From positions 124,001 to 188,000 of the forward strand of contig NZ_JABAII010000008.1 of the NCBI RefSeq assembly GCF_012641405.1: 64,000 nucleotides of DNA, given 5' to 3'. Both the position numbers and the translations under genes were made by a program. The DNA comes from Rhizobium sp. P40RR-XXII. Its GTDB lineage: Bacteria; Pseudomonadota; Alphaproteobacteria; Rhizobiales; Rhizobiaceae. Below are positions 17,958 through 26,358 of this stretch, one piece after another (within the stretch, counting starts at the first letter, position 1; each line of letters starts with the position of its first letter). The notes under the pieces were generated by a model, which was not told the origin of the DNA, ran no database searches, and saw nothing but the letters and a program-made list of their open reading frames with translations.

Positions 17958-17966
17958 TTTTACACA
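17958..17966 (+). promoter_or_regulatory. Candidate DnaA box
   Basis: TTTTACACA matches the relaxed consensus TTWTNCACA at all positions. It is a single match in the dnaA upstream region and could mediate DnaA autoregulation; a chance match is possible. Confidence 0.3.
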
Positions 17967-18259
17967 AAATTAAGAGCCGGCCATTGACTCCGGAGGCCAT
18001 TTTTGACTGTCACAAGCCCTTCAAAAAAGAATCGCTGTTGAATCAAAGAGATTCCCGACAAACGCGATTCCCACAGCTTTCAAAACAAAAAAAATAAAAA
18101 ATCCCTTGACTCACTTGTGAGCCGGCAATGCGTCATGCAGATCACCCAGCGCTGAGATATCCTGCTGTAAGCCCTTGTTTTAAAAGGCGTATTTCTGTCA
18201 CGCCAATGACATGATCGGCCGGTCGTTTTTGGCAATACGGCAATTTTTTGGCCAAACTC

Positions 18260-18284
18260 AAAAAGCCCGGCACAAGGCCGGGCT
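18260..18284 (-). terminator. rpsT intrinsic terminator
   Basis: AGCCCGGC and GCCGGGCT form an 8-bp stem with a 5-base loop; on the minus strand it is followed by TTTTT. It lies about 30 bp after the rpsT stop codon. Confidence 0.92.
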
Positions 18285-18315
18285 CAAGTCTAACGACGGA
18301 ATCGTTAAGAGAAAG

Positions 18316-18591
18316 TTACGCGGTCGGGGCCGAAAGGGCCTTCACACGCTTAGCAAGACGCGAAACCTTGCGGGAAGCCGTATTGGCGTGAAGCACGCCC
18401 TTCTTTGCCGCGCGAGCCAGTTCCGGCTGGGCAGCGACGAAGGCTGTCTTTGCGCGATCTGCGTCACCCGATGCGATGGCTTCTTCGACCTGGCGAACGA
18501 ACGTGCGAACGCGCGAGCGACGAGCCTTGTTGACATCGGTGCGGCGGGCGATCTTGCGGGTCGCTTTTTTCGCCGAGGTAGTATTGGCCAT
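18316..18591 (-). CDS. rpsT: 30S ribosomal protein S20
   Basis: A 91-residue basic, Ala/Lys/Arg-rich helical protein starting MANTTSAKKATRKIA and containing KGVLHANTASRKVSRL. S20 binds 16S rRNA early in assembly of the small subunit. The start at 18591 is fixed by the family N-terminus and by AAGAGAGG a few bases upstream; a longer in-frame opening upstream is not used. A clear terminator follows. The dnaA neighbourhood is conserved in rhizobia. Confidence 0.97.
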   Translation of the reverse strand: MANTTSAKKATRKIARRTDVNKARRSRVRTFVRQVEEAIASGDADRAKTAFVAAQPELARAAKKGVLHANTASRKVSRLAKRVKALSAPTA

Positions 18592-18783
18592 GTATGCCTC
18601 TCTTAGAATTCGAACAAAACTCCATCGTTGCAGCGCGGGCCCTGCGGCCACCTCATCCAGCAATGCGGGAGCAATTGCGGAAAACCAGAGCGGCTTTCCA
18701 AACTGTGGCGGGCATATAGCCGGAATGAGCCCCGGCGTCAACGCGGATTCTCGCCAAACCCGCGCATTTCCGAAATCACGGCC

Positions 18784-19557
18784 TCACCGGTTCTTGAACT
18801 CCGGCTTGCGCTTCTCGATGAAGGCGGCCATGCCTTCCTTCTGGTCCTCCGTGGCGAACAGGCTATGGAACAGGCGGCGCTCGAAGCGCAACCCCTCCTC
18901 GAGGGTGGTTTCCAAGGCGCGGTTGACCGCTTCCTTGGCCATGAGCACGGACGGACGGGAATGGGAGGCAATCTTGGCGGCGGCGGCCATTGCCTCGTCC
19001 AAGAGCTTGTCGGCCGGCACGACGCGCGCCACCAGGCCCGAACGCTCGGCTTCAGCCGCATCCATCATCCGGCCCGTCAGCACCAGATCCATAGCCTTTG
19101 CCCTGCCGATGGCGCGGGTCAGCCGCTGCGAACCGCCCATGCCCGGGATAACGCCGAGGGTGATTTCCGGCTGGCCGAACTTGGCGGTCTCGGCGGCAAT
19201 GATGAAATCGCACATCATGGCCAGCTCGCAGCCGCCGCCGAGCGCAAAGCCGCCGACAGCCGCGATGACTGGCTTGCGGGCGTTGGCGATATCAGCCCAG
19301 CCGCCGAAGAAATCATTCTTGTAGGCGTCGACGAAACCAAGCGACTGCATTTCCTTGATATCGGCACCGGCGGCGAAGGCCTTTTCCGAACCGGTCAGCA
19401 CGATCGCGCCGATGGCATCATCCTCGTGAAAGGCGGCATAGGCTTGCTTCAGCTCGGTGAGCACGGTGGAATTCAGCGCGTTCAGCGCCTGTGGCCGATT
19501 GAGCCTGATAAGGCCGACAGCCCCATGAGTTTCGACGATGAGGGTTTCGTAAGCCAT
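18784..19557 (-). CDS. Enoyl-CoA hydratase
   Basis: A 257-residue crotonase-fold enzyme. The oxyanion-hole segment FAAGADIKEM and the two catalytic glutamates, in GGGCELAMM and FGQPEITLG, match true short-chain enoyl-CoA hydratases of the mitochondrial ECHS1/bacterial FadB1x type. It adds water to trans-2-enoyl-CoA in fatty-acid beta-oxidation. It lies 33 bp downstream of mutM on the same strand, so the two may share a transcript. Confidence 0.93.
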   Translation of the reverse strand: MAYETLIVETHGAVGLIRLNRPQALNALNSTVLTELKQAYAAFHEDDAIGAIVLTGSEKAFAAGADIKEMQSLGFVDAYKNDFFGGWADIANARKPVIAAVGGFALGGGCELAMMCDFIIAAETAKFGQPEITLGVIPGMGGSQRLTRAIGRAKAMDLVLTGRMMDAAEAERSGLVARVVPADKLLDEAMAAAAKIASHSRPSVLMAKEAVNRALETTLEEGLRFERRLFHSLFATEDQKEGMAAFIEKRKPEFKNR

Positions 19558-19590
19558 CTGTCTCTCCCTTTAATCAGCTTTGGCCTTCAA

Positions 19591-20481
19591 TCAGCTTTGG
19601 CAGGAGGCGCAATAGAAAGAAGAGCGTCCCGCCTGGACGATGCGACTGACCGTACCGCCGCAGCCGGGCGTACCGCAAGGCTGGGCTTCGCGATCATAGA
19701 CGGAAAAGGAGTGCTGGAAGTAGCCGAGCGATCCGTCCGTCTGGATATGATCGCGCAGCGACGAGCCGCCCGCGGCGATCGCATCGGCAATGACCTCGCG
19801 GATGGCCTCGACCAGCGTCAGCAGCGCTTTCGCCGGCTTACCGCTATCGGTGACCAGCGTGCCAGCGGCACGCAGCGGCGACAGATGCGAACGCCAAAGC
19901 GCCTCGCATACATATATATTCCCGAGACCGGCGATATTCTTCTGATCCAGCAGCGCGCTCTTCAGCGGCTGCGCCTTGCCGGCAAAGCGCTTAGCCAGAT
20001 AATCGGCATCGAATTCATTGCCTGTGGGTTCCGGGCCGAGATCGCGGAAGAAGGGATGGCCGGCCATGTCGGCCCGCCTGACGATGTCCATGAAGCCGAA
20101 GCGGCGCGGGTCATTATAGATGACACGCGCATCGCCGCTGCCGCCCATCAGATGGAAGACGACATGATCATGCTTTTCGTCCTTCGAACGGGGATGATGG
20201 AAAGCTCCGGGCGCCTCGGCCGCAGCGCCCGCCTCGACCCGGAACGAACCGGACATGCCGAGATGGGCGATGATCGTCTTGCCATCGTCGAGATCGATCA
20301 GCAGGTATTTGGCGCGGCGCGACAGCGACGTGATGCCGCGCCCCGAAACCATGCGGGCGAAATCGATCGGGAACGGAAAGCGCAGATCGTTGCGGCGCAG
20401 CTCCAGCTCCTTCAGAACGGCGCCTTCCATCGAAGGCGCGAGCCCCCGCCTGACGGTTTCGACCTCTGGTAATTCCGGCAT
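19591..20481 (-). CDS. mutM: Formamidopyrimidine-DNA glycosylase
   Basis: A 296-residue MutM/Fpg. It begins PELPEVE (catalytic Pro2 and Glu3 after Met removal) and has the helix-two-turn-helix segment and a C-terminal zinc finger with CGTPGCGG and YCASC. It excises 8-oxoguanine and ring-opened purines and cleaves the abasic site. It is divergent from ubiE, as in many rhizobia. Confidence 0.97.
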   Translation of the reverse strand: MPELPEVETVRRGLAPSMEGAVLKELELRRNDLRFPFPIDFARMVSGRGITSLSRRAKYLLIDLDDGKTIIAHLGMSGSFRVEAGAAAEAPGAFHHPRSKDEKHDHVVFHLMGGSGDARVIYNDPRRFGFMDIVRRADMAGHPFFRDLGPEPTGNEFDADYLAKRFAGKAQPLKSALLDQKNIAGLGNIYVCEALWRSHLSPLRAAGTLVTDSGKPAKALLTLVEAIREVIADAIAAGGSSLRDHIQTDGSLGYFQHSFSVYDREAQPCGTPGCGGTVSRIVQAGRSSFYCASCQS

Positions 20482-20612
20482 GGCTATCCATCTTTATGTT
20501 TCAACCGCTTATGATCTGAGCTATAGCCCAAGACATCGCGGCTGGTGATCAGGCTGATGAGATAGCGTGGCAAACGCGATTTCGCTATGGCCCGCCGCTG
20601 GATACTGCGTAA

Positions 20613-20711
20613 TTCCTTAAATCGGAGTCGATTTAAGGATTAAATTATGCAGCAGATTTAAAATGCTGCAGCGACCTTTGCGCGTCGCATATGACGCGCG
20701 GCGCTGCAGTG
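20613..20711 (+). repeat. Double-hairpin rhizobial repeat in front of ubiE
   Basis: CCTTAAATCG (20615-20624) pairs with CGATTTAAGG (20629-20638). A second, nested hairpin follows: CTGCAGC (20666-20672) with GCGCTGCAG (20701-20709), and inside it GCGCGTC (20680-20686) with GACGCGC (20693-20699). The element resembles a common rhizobial intergenic repeat and ends 17 bp before the ubiE start, so it probably sits in the ubiE leader. Confidence 0.75.
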
Positions 20712-20727
20712 TAACGGAGTTGAGCCG

Positions 20728-21504
20728 ATGGCAGAAAGCCGCACCTCCGCCGATGGCGGCATGGAAACATCCTATGGCTTCCGCGAAGTGGCCGATGGCG
20801 AAAAGCAGGGCCTCGTCAACGAGGTGTTCCACAAGGTCGCCAAGCGCTACGACGTCATGAACGACGTCATGTCCATGGGCATGCATCGCGCCTGGAAGGA
20901 CGCGATGATATCGGCGCTCAATCCGCGAAAGGACGCGAGTTACAAGACCCTCGATGTTGCAGGCGGCACGGGTGACATCGCCTTCCGCATCGTCGAGGCC
21001 TCGAACCGGCTGGCGCATGCAACCGTGCTCGACATCAACGGCTCTATGCTTGCCGTCGGCGCCGAGCGCGCGGAAAAGAAGAAGCTTTCAGACAACCTCA
21101 CCTTCGTCGAGGCGAATGCCGAGGAATTGCCTTTCGAGCCGAACTCCTTTGACGCCTATACGATCGCTTTCGGCATCCGCAACGTGCCGCATATCGATGT
21201 CGCGCTGAAGGAGGCCTATCGCGTGCTGAAGCGCGGCGGCCGGCTGCTCGTGCTCGAATTCTCCGAAGTCGATCTGCCGCTGCTCGACCGCGTCTACGAC
21301 GCCTGGTCCTTCAACGCCATTCCAAAGTTCGGCAAGGCGATCACGGGCGAGGCCGAGCCCTATCAGTATCTGGTGGAATCGATCCGCAAGTTCCCGAACC
21401 AGCAGGACTTCGCAACGATGATCCGCGAAGCCGGCTTCTCCCGCGTGAGCTTCACCAACTACACCGGCGGCATCGCCGCGCTGCACTCCGGCTGGAAGCT
21501 CTGA
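20728..21504 (+). CDS. ubiE: Ubiquinone/menaquinone C-methyltransferase UbiE
   Basis: A 258-residue class I SAM methyltransferase with motif I DVAGGTGDIAF, the UbiE signature segment around YDVMNDVMSMGMHR, and the C-terminal NYTGGIAALHSGWK. It methylates carbon 2 of the demethylated ubiquinone precursor. It is followed by ubiB on the same strand, a conserved pairing for ubiquinone biosynthesis. A palindromic repeat occupies the leader. Confidence 0.96.
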   Translation: MAESRTSADGGMETSYGFREVADGEKQGLVNEVFHKVAKRYDVMNDVMSMGMHRAWKDAMISALNPRKDASYKTLDVAGGTGDIAFRIVEASNRLAHATVLDINGSMLAVGAERAEKKKLSDNLTFVEANAEELPFEPNSFDAYTIAFGIRNVPHIDVALKEAYRVLKRGGRLLVLEFSEVDLPLLDRVYDAWSFNAIPKFGKAITGEAEPYQYLVESIRKFPNQQDFATMIREAGFSRVSFTNYTGGIAALHSGWKL

Positions 21505-21566
21505 AGCATGATGTCGAGCCATGCAATGCGGCTGACGGCCTCCGCTCTTCGAGACCTTGAGACGCT

Positions 21567-23141
21567 ATGAGTGCTTTCAGCGCATATTTCGGCCTCGTCC
21601 GGGTCGGCTGGGTGCTTGTGCGCGAAGGCGTGGTCATGGCGCTGCCATCGGAGGGATTGCCGCCCTCCATCAGCCTTGCCAAATCCTTCGTCAGTATCTT
21701 TGCCCGCAGGAAGGCGAAGAGCCAGGCCCGCAGCGACCGGCTTGCCAAGGCGGTCGAGCGGCTCGGGCCGTCCTATGTGAAGATCGGCCAGTTCCTGGCG
21801 ACCCGCCCCGATGTCGTCGGCGTCGACATGGCCAATGACTTGTCGCAGCTCCAGGACCGCATGGCCTTCTTTCCGCATGATACGGCGACAGCGGCAATCG
21901 AGGCCTCGCTTGGCCGCCGGATCGACGATCTGTACGTGAATTTTGGCGAACCGATCGCCGCCGCCTCGATTGCACAGGTGCATCCGGCCGAAATCGAGAC
22001 AGCCGAGGGCCGCAAACGCGTTGCCGTCAAGGTGGTCCGGCCGGGCGTTCGTCAGCGTTTTTCAAACGATATCAAGGCGATGTATCTCGTCTCGCGGCTG
22101 CAGGAGCGCTTCATGCCCTCCAGCCGCCGCCTTCGGCCGGTGGAGGTGACCAAGACGCTCGAGCAGACCACCAAGGTCGAGATGGATCTGCGGCTGGAGG
22201 CGGCAGCCCTCTCGGAAATTGCCGAGAACACCGGGAAGGATCCGGGTTTCCGCGTTCCGAAGGTCGACTGGGAAAGGACTGGGCGCGACGTCATCACCAT
22301 GGAGTGGATCGACGGCGTGAAAATGTCCGACGTCGAGGGGCTGAAGGCCGCCGGCCACGATCTCAACGTGCTTGCCGACACGCTGATCCAGTCCTTCCTT
22401 CGTCACACGCTGCGCGACGGCTTCTTCCATGCCGACATGCATCCCGGCAATCTTTTCGTCGATCCCACCGGCACGATCGTCGCCGTCGACATGGGCATCG
22501 TCGGCCGTCTCGGCAGGAAGGAGCGGCGTTTCCTGGCCGAAATCCTCTACGGCTTCATCACCCGCGACTATATTCGCGTGGCCGAGGTGCATTTCGAAGC
22601 CGGCTATGTGCCCGCCCATCACAATACCGAGAGTTTTGCACAGGCCATCCGCGCCATCGGCGAGCCGATCCACGGCCAGCCGGCCGAGACGATCTCCATG
22701 GGCAAGCTTCTGACGCTGCTCTTCGAAGTGACCGAACTCTTCGATATGGAAACACGGCCTGAACTCGTCATGCTGCAGAAGACCATGGTCGTGGTCGAAG
22801 GCGTGTCGCGCATGCTCAATCCACGCTTCAATATGTGGAAGGCTTCGGAACCGGTCGTCGGCGACTGGATCCGCACCAATCTCGGCCCGAAACGGATCAT
22901 GACGGACCTGCGGGATGGCGTGAAGGCAGCCGTGAAGCTCGCCGAAGCCGTGCCGGAAATCGCCGCCAAGACCGAGAAGTTCCATCACGAACTTCTCGCC
23001 ATGAGCGAAAACGGCCTGCGTTTCGACCCACAGACCGCCGAGGCAATCGGCAAGGCCGAGGCCAAGCACAGCCGCTCCGGCCGTTTCGCATTGTGGGTGA
23101 TCGCGCTGACGCTGCTCTATATCGCCTGGCATCTAAGCTGA
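21567..23141 (+). CDS. ubiB: Ubiquinone biosynthesis kinase-like protein UbiB
   Basis: A 524-residue ABC1/ADCK-family atypical kinase. It has the invariant KxGQ motif (VKIGQFLATRPD), the catalytic-loop-like HADMHPGNLFVD, the metal-binding VDMGIVG, and a C-terminal membrane helix (FALWVIALTLLYIAWHL). UbiB is an ATPase needed for coenzyme Q assembly. In many rhizobia coaBC follows directly; here about 16 kb of other genes intervene. Confidence 0.95.
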   Translation: MSAFSAYFGLVRVGWVLVREGVVMALPSEGLPPSISLAKSFVSIFARRKAKSQARSDRLAKAVERLGPSYVKIGQFLATRPDVVGVDMANDLSQLQDRMAFFPHDTATAAIEASLGRRIDDLYVNFGEPIAAASIAQVHPAEIETAEGRKRVAVKVVRPGVRQRFSNDIKAMYLVSRLQERFMPSSRRLRPVEVTKTLEQTTKVEMDLRLEAAALSEIAENTGKDPGFRVPKVDWERTGRDVITMEWIDGVKMSDVEGLKAAGHDLNVLADTLIQSFLRHTLRDGFFHADMHPGNLFVDPTGTIVAVDMGIVGRLGRKERRFLAEILYGFITRDYIRVAEVHFEAGYVPAHHNTESFAQAIRAIGEPIHGQPAETISMGKLLTLLFEVTELFDMETRPELVMLQKTMVVVEGVSRMLNPRFNMWKASEPVVGDWIRTNLGPKRIMTDLRDGVKAAVKLAEAVPEIAAKTEKFHHELLAMSENGLRFDPQTAEAIGKAEAKHSRSGRFALWVIALTLLYIAWHLS

Positions 23142-23338
23142 TCGGCGAAGGACTCCTTCCCTTCTCTGTCCGCTCTTTGCCTCTCCGAGCCTATATATAC
23201 GTGCAAACACAGAGTTGCGCGTCGGCCTGACTCGTCCGAGAATTCATCGGCACGCGCACCTATCGAGGTGTTCGCCATTTGGGATATCCCATTGGCGACA
23301 AGGCTCGCATAGCCTTGCGAAAAAGGAGAACAACGGAC

Positions 23339-24922
23339 ATGGAGCATCGGAAAGCCGGCATCGAACTCAGCGGCCAACCCTTAGGCTTCAGCGATCTGGT
23401 GCGGATCGGCTCGGGCAGCGTGGTGCCCTCGGCTTCGGAAAGCGGCATGGCCCGGGTGCGGCTCGCGCGCGGCGTTCTTGAAAGCACGATCCAATCCGGC
23501 ATGCCGGTCTATGGCTCCACCACCGGCGTCGGCGCCATGAAGGATGTGGAGTGGTCGCCGGAAGATCTCGATACCTTCAATCTCGGGCTCGTGCGCGCCC
23601 ATCATTTCGGCACGGGCGCGCCTTTCTCCATGTCGGTCGTTCGCAATGCGATGGCGATCCGGATCAATACCGCGCTCACCGGCAAGGTCGGATGCTCGCA
23701 GGAGCTGATAGATGCCTATCTGCAGCTGCTCGGTGCCGATGTCATTCCCGTCGTTCGGCGCACCGGCTCGATCGGCTGTGCCGATATCGGTCTGATGGGC
23801 CAGATCGGCGCGGTTCTGACCGGCGTCGGCGAAGCGGTCTATCGCGGCCGACGGATGCAGGCGGCCGATGCCTTCGATGCCGCGGGGATTATGCCGGTCA
23901 GGATGCTGCCACGCGACAGCCTGGCCTCGCTCAGCGTCAATGCCGTCAGTTTCGCGGCTGCGGCCGAGACGACCCGCAACGCCGCCTCCTCGATCCGCGT
24001 GCTGCTCGCCACCGGCATGATGGCTTCGGGTGCGCTTGGGGCATCGCGCGATCCTTGGATATCCGTGCGCCATGTCGGTACGGCGCGGGAAGCGCTGATC
24101 GGCGCCTGGCTCTGCAACGCCTCGGACGAATGGCCATGGCCGGTCGCCACCCATGTGCAGGACCCCTTGAGCTTGCGCATGATCGCCCAGGTCTTCGGCG
24201 CCGTCATTGAGAACCTGCTGACCGCCGGCCACAAGATTCTCGCCGCCACCGGCCGTTCCGACGACAATCCCGTCATCGTCGACGGACGCGTCATGACGTC
24301 AGGCGGCTCGCTGCCGCTCGACGTCACCATCCTGCTCGAAGGCGCGCTCATCTGCATGGCCCATGCCGCGCGCAATGCCTTCAATCGCTGTGTCCTGCTC
24401 GGCAACGGCCAACGGCGCGGCCTGCCGGTCAATCTCGTGCCGGAAGGTCGGATCGCGACAGGCTTCGGCCCGATCATCAAGCTCGCCGGCGAGATCTTCT
24501 CACGCGTTCTTTCCATGTCCAATCCGGTCTCGGCGCAGTCGCTCGTCGTGGCGGCCGGCATGGAGGACGAGGCTGCCTTCCTGCCGCTGGTCATCGAACG
24601 CTTCGAACGGCAGATGCGGGCGCTAAAGCGCCTGGCCGCTCTGGAAGCGCTGCTTTCGGCACAGGCGATGGACATTCTCGGCGATAAGCCGGAGGGCGTG
24701 GCGCGCATGCTCTACGAGGTCGTGCGCAAGCATGCGGATTTCTATGTGGTCGACCGTCCCCTCTCGGCCGAAGTCGAAGCGATCGAGGAGGAACTGGCCT
24801 CCGAGGCCTTCGTTTCGGAAATGATCGCCCACAAGCCGATCCTCGCCTATGATGATTTCTTCGCGCTGGGCTCGCTGGAGCGGGTCGAAGAGCGGCTTTA
24901 TCACGACACCGTTGCCATCTGA
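23339..24922 (+). CDS. MIO-less HAL-family lyase, ergothionase-like
   Basis: A protein of about 527 residues that aligns along its length with histidine ammonia-lyase: the catalytic-loop Tyr58 in VYGSTTG, VQDPLSLR (273-280, with Arg280), and RSDDNPVIV. The segment that makes the MIO cofactor in HAL (GSVGASGDLAP) reads GSIGCADIGLM here (143-153), so Ala-Ser-Gly is replaced by Cys147-Ala148-Asp149 and no MIO can form. Ergothionases, which eliminate trimethylamine from ergothioneine, are MIO-free HAL relatives, and the rest of the operon fits that pathway. ATG 23339 follows AAAAGGAG; a longer frame from 23279 is less likely. The precise substrate is inferred. Confidence 0.8.
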   Translation: MEHRKAGIELSGQPLGFSDLVRIGSGSVVPSASESGMARVRLARGVLESTIQSGMPVYGSTTGVGAMKDVEWSPEDLDTFNLGLVRAHHFGTGAPFSMSVVRNAMAIRINTALTGKVGCSQELIDAYLQLLGADVIPVVRRTGSIGCADIGLMGQIGAVLTGVGEAVYRGRRMQAADAFDAAGIMPVRMLPRDSLASLSVNAVSFAAAAETTRNAASSIRVLLATGMMASGALGASRDPWISVRHVGTAREALIGAWLCNASDEWPWPVATHVQDPLSLRMIAQVFGAVIENLLTAGHKILAATGRSDDNPVIVDGRVMTSGGSLPLDVTILLEGALICMAHAARNAFNRCVLLGNGQRRGLPVNLVPEGRIATGFGPIIKLAGEIFSRVLSMSNPVSAQSLVVAAGMEDEAAFLPLVIERFERQMRALKRLAALEALLSAQAMDILGDKPEGVARMLYEVVRKHADFYVVDRPLSAEVEAIEEELASEAFVSEMIAHKPILAYDDFFALGSLERVEERLYHDTVAI

Positions 24923-24923
24923 G

Positions 24924-24958
24924 CCAACCGACTGAACCAACCGACTGAACCAACCGAC
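24924..24958 (+). repeat. Short tandem repeat, 13-bp unit
   Basis: CCAACCGACTGAA occurs twice in tandem followed by a third, partial copy (CCAACCGAC). It lies between the lyase stop codon and the ribosome-binding site of the next gene, so copy number could alter spacing or coupling. Confidence 0.85.
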
Positions 24959-24975
24959 CGGCGGAGAGAATGCAC

Positions 24976-26358
24976 ATGGCCGATTTCGATCTTGTCCTGC
25001 AAGGCACCGTGGTTTTGCCTGATCGTATCGTGGAAGCCGGCTACGTCGCCGTTCGCGACGGCAAGATCGCCGAGATCGGCATTGGCGTGCCGCCGCAAGC
25101 ACGCGAGCGGCATCTGCTCGGCAAGGCACTGATCCTGCCCGGCGCGATCGACGCGCAGGTCCATTCCCTCTCGCAGAAGGATCAGGAGGATTTCATCTGG
25201 TCGACCCGCTCGGCGGCGGCCGGCGGCGTCACCACCATTGTCGATATGCCCTATGACGAAGGCAATCTCGTCTGCTCGGCAGCGGCGGTGAAGAGGAAGA
25301 TCGATCATGCCGCGCCACAATCGCGTGTCGACTTTGCTCTCTATGGTACGGTCGATCCGGAAGAAGGCCCGGCGCGCATTGCCGAGATGGTCGAGGCCGG
25401 CGTTTCCGCCTTCAAGTTCTCCACCTTCGGCACCGATCCGAAACGCTTTCCACGCATCCCGCCCGCCCTGCTCGATGCCTGCTTTGCCGCGATCGCCCCG
25501 ACTGGCCTCACCGCCGGCGTCCACAACGAGGATGACGAAGCGGTCCGCACCTATATGGAGCAGGTGAAGGCGAGCGGCGTCACAGACTATCGCGCCCACG
25601 GCCTTTCCCGCCCACCGATATCAGAGCTGCTCGCCATGCACACAATCTTCGAGACGGGTGCGGATACCGGCTGTCCGGCGCACGTCGTGCATTGCTCGCT
25701 CGGCCGCGGCTATGACATCGCCCGCGCCTATCGCCGCGACGGCTTCGAAGCCACGGTCGAATGCTGCATCCATTATCTGACGCTCGACGAAGAAAGCGAT
25801 GTGCGGCGCCTCGGCGGCAAGGCGAAAATCAATCCGCCCATCCGCCCGCGCGCCGAAGTGGAAACCTTGTGGCGCAAGGTGGCGGAAGGCAATGTCTGGC
25901 TGGTCTCGACCGACCATGTCAGCTGGTCGGAAAACCGCAAGACCAATCCGGATATGCTGGCAAACGCATCCGGCGTACCGGGACTGGAGGTCATGGTGCC
26001 GCTCTTCGTCAAGGGTGCTCTGGAACGCGGCGTGCCGCTGACCTGGGCGGCAAAGCTGATGGCCGAAAACCCGGCTAAGCATTTCTGCCTTGATCATGTC
26101 AAGGGCGCGCTGACGCCGGGCAAGGACGCCGATATCGTCGTGCTGGAACCGCGCGAAACGGTCTATGACGCCGCCGCAAGCGGCAATAACGTCGTCGGCT
26201 GGAGCCCCTATAATGGCATCCGCCTGCCCTGGACGGTGTCCGCCGCCTATCTGAGAGGCAAACAAATTACCGAGGGACAGAAGGTGCTGGCCGAACCCGG
26301 CTCCGGCAGTTTCGTCCGCCCCCTGCCTCGCCAAATTCTTGCCGGAGATGCTGCCTGA
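24976..26358 (+). CDS. Hydantoinase / dihydroorotase-type amidohydrolase
   Basis: About 460 residues of the dihydropyrimidinase/allantoinase amidohydrolase branch, a TIM barrel with two metals. Numbered from the alternative ATG at 24970, visible ligands are Lys149 (SAFKFS, the carboxylated lysine), His185 (GVHNED), His241 (VVHCS) and Asp315 (STDHVS). The first His of the usual HxH is Gln63 (DAQVHS), a change I recall in some dihydroorotases. In this operon it most likely opens the hydantoin ring of hydantoin-propionate to N-carbamoyl-glutamate. GGAGAG lies seven bases before ATG 24976. It touches the next gene (TGATG). Confidence 0.85.
   Translation: MADFDLVLQGTVVLPDRIVEAGYVAVRDGKIAEIGIGVPPQARERHLLGKALILPGAIDAQVHSLSQKDQEDFIWSTRSAAAGGVTTIVDMPYDEGNLVCSAAAVKRKIDHAAPQSRVDFALYGTVDPEEGPARIAEMVEAGVSAFKFSTFGTDPKRFPRIPPALLDACFAAIAPTGLTAGVHNEDDEAVRTYMEQVKASGVTDYRAHGLSRPPISELLAMHTIFETGADTGCPAHVVHCSLGRGYDIARAYRRDGFEATVECCIHYLTLDEESDVRRLGGKAKINPPIRPRAEVETLWRKVAEGNVWLVSTDHVSWSENRKTNPDMLANASGVPGLEVMVPLFVKGALERGVPLTWAAKLMAENPAKHFCLDHVKGALTPGKDADIVVLEPRETVYDAAASGNNVVGWSPYNGIRLPWTVSAAYLRGKQITEGQKVLAEPGSGSFVRPLPRQILAGDAA

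Larger units (their letters stand above)
17443..18315. other. Long non-coding region between dnaA and rpsT
   Basis: About 870 bp with no convincing gene. It holds two minus-strand intrinsic terminators, at 17810-17834 and 18260-18284. The second serves rpsT; the first has no gene in front of it, which suggests a small RNA. There is one perfect match to the relaxed DnaA box TTWTNCACA (17958-17966) and an A-rich run near 18083-18101. Promoters for dnaA are expected at its left end. I see too few DnaA boxes to call it oriC. Confidence 0.6.

Noticed and set aside
17443..18315. Chromosomal origin oriC
   Set aside because: Only one good DnaA-box match is visible and no clustered boxes; rhizobial origins are usually not next to dnaA.
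18628..20472. 614-codon open frame opposite the enoyl-CoA hydratase and mutM
   Set aside because: It spans two well-identified genes on the opposite strand and shows no protein-family features.
23339..24922. Annotation as histidine or phenylalanine ammonia-lyase
   Set aside because: The Ala-Ser-Gly triad needed to form MIO is absent.
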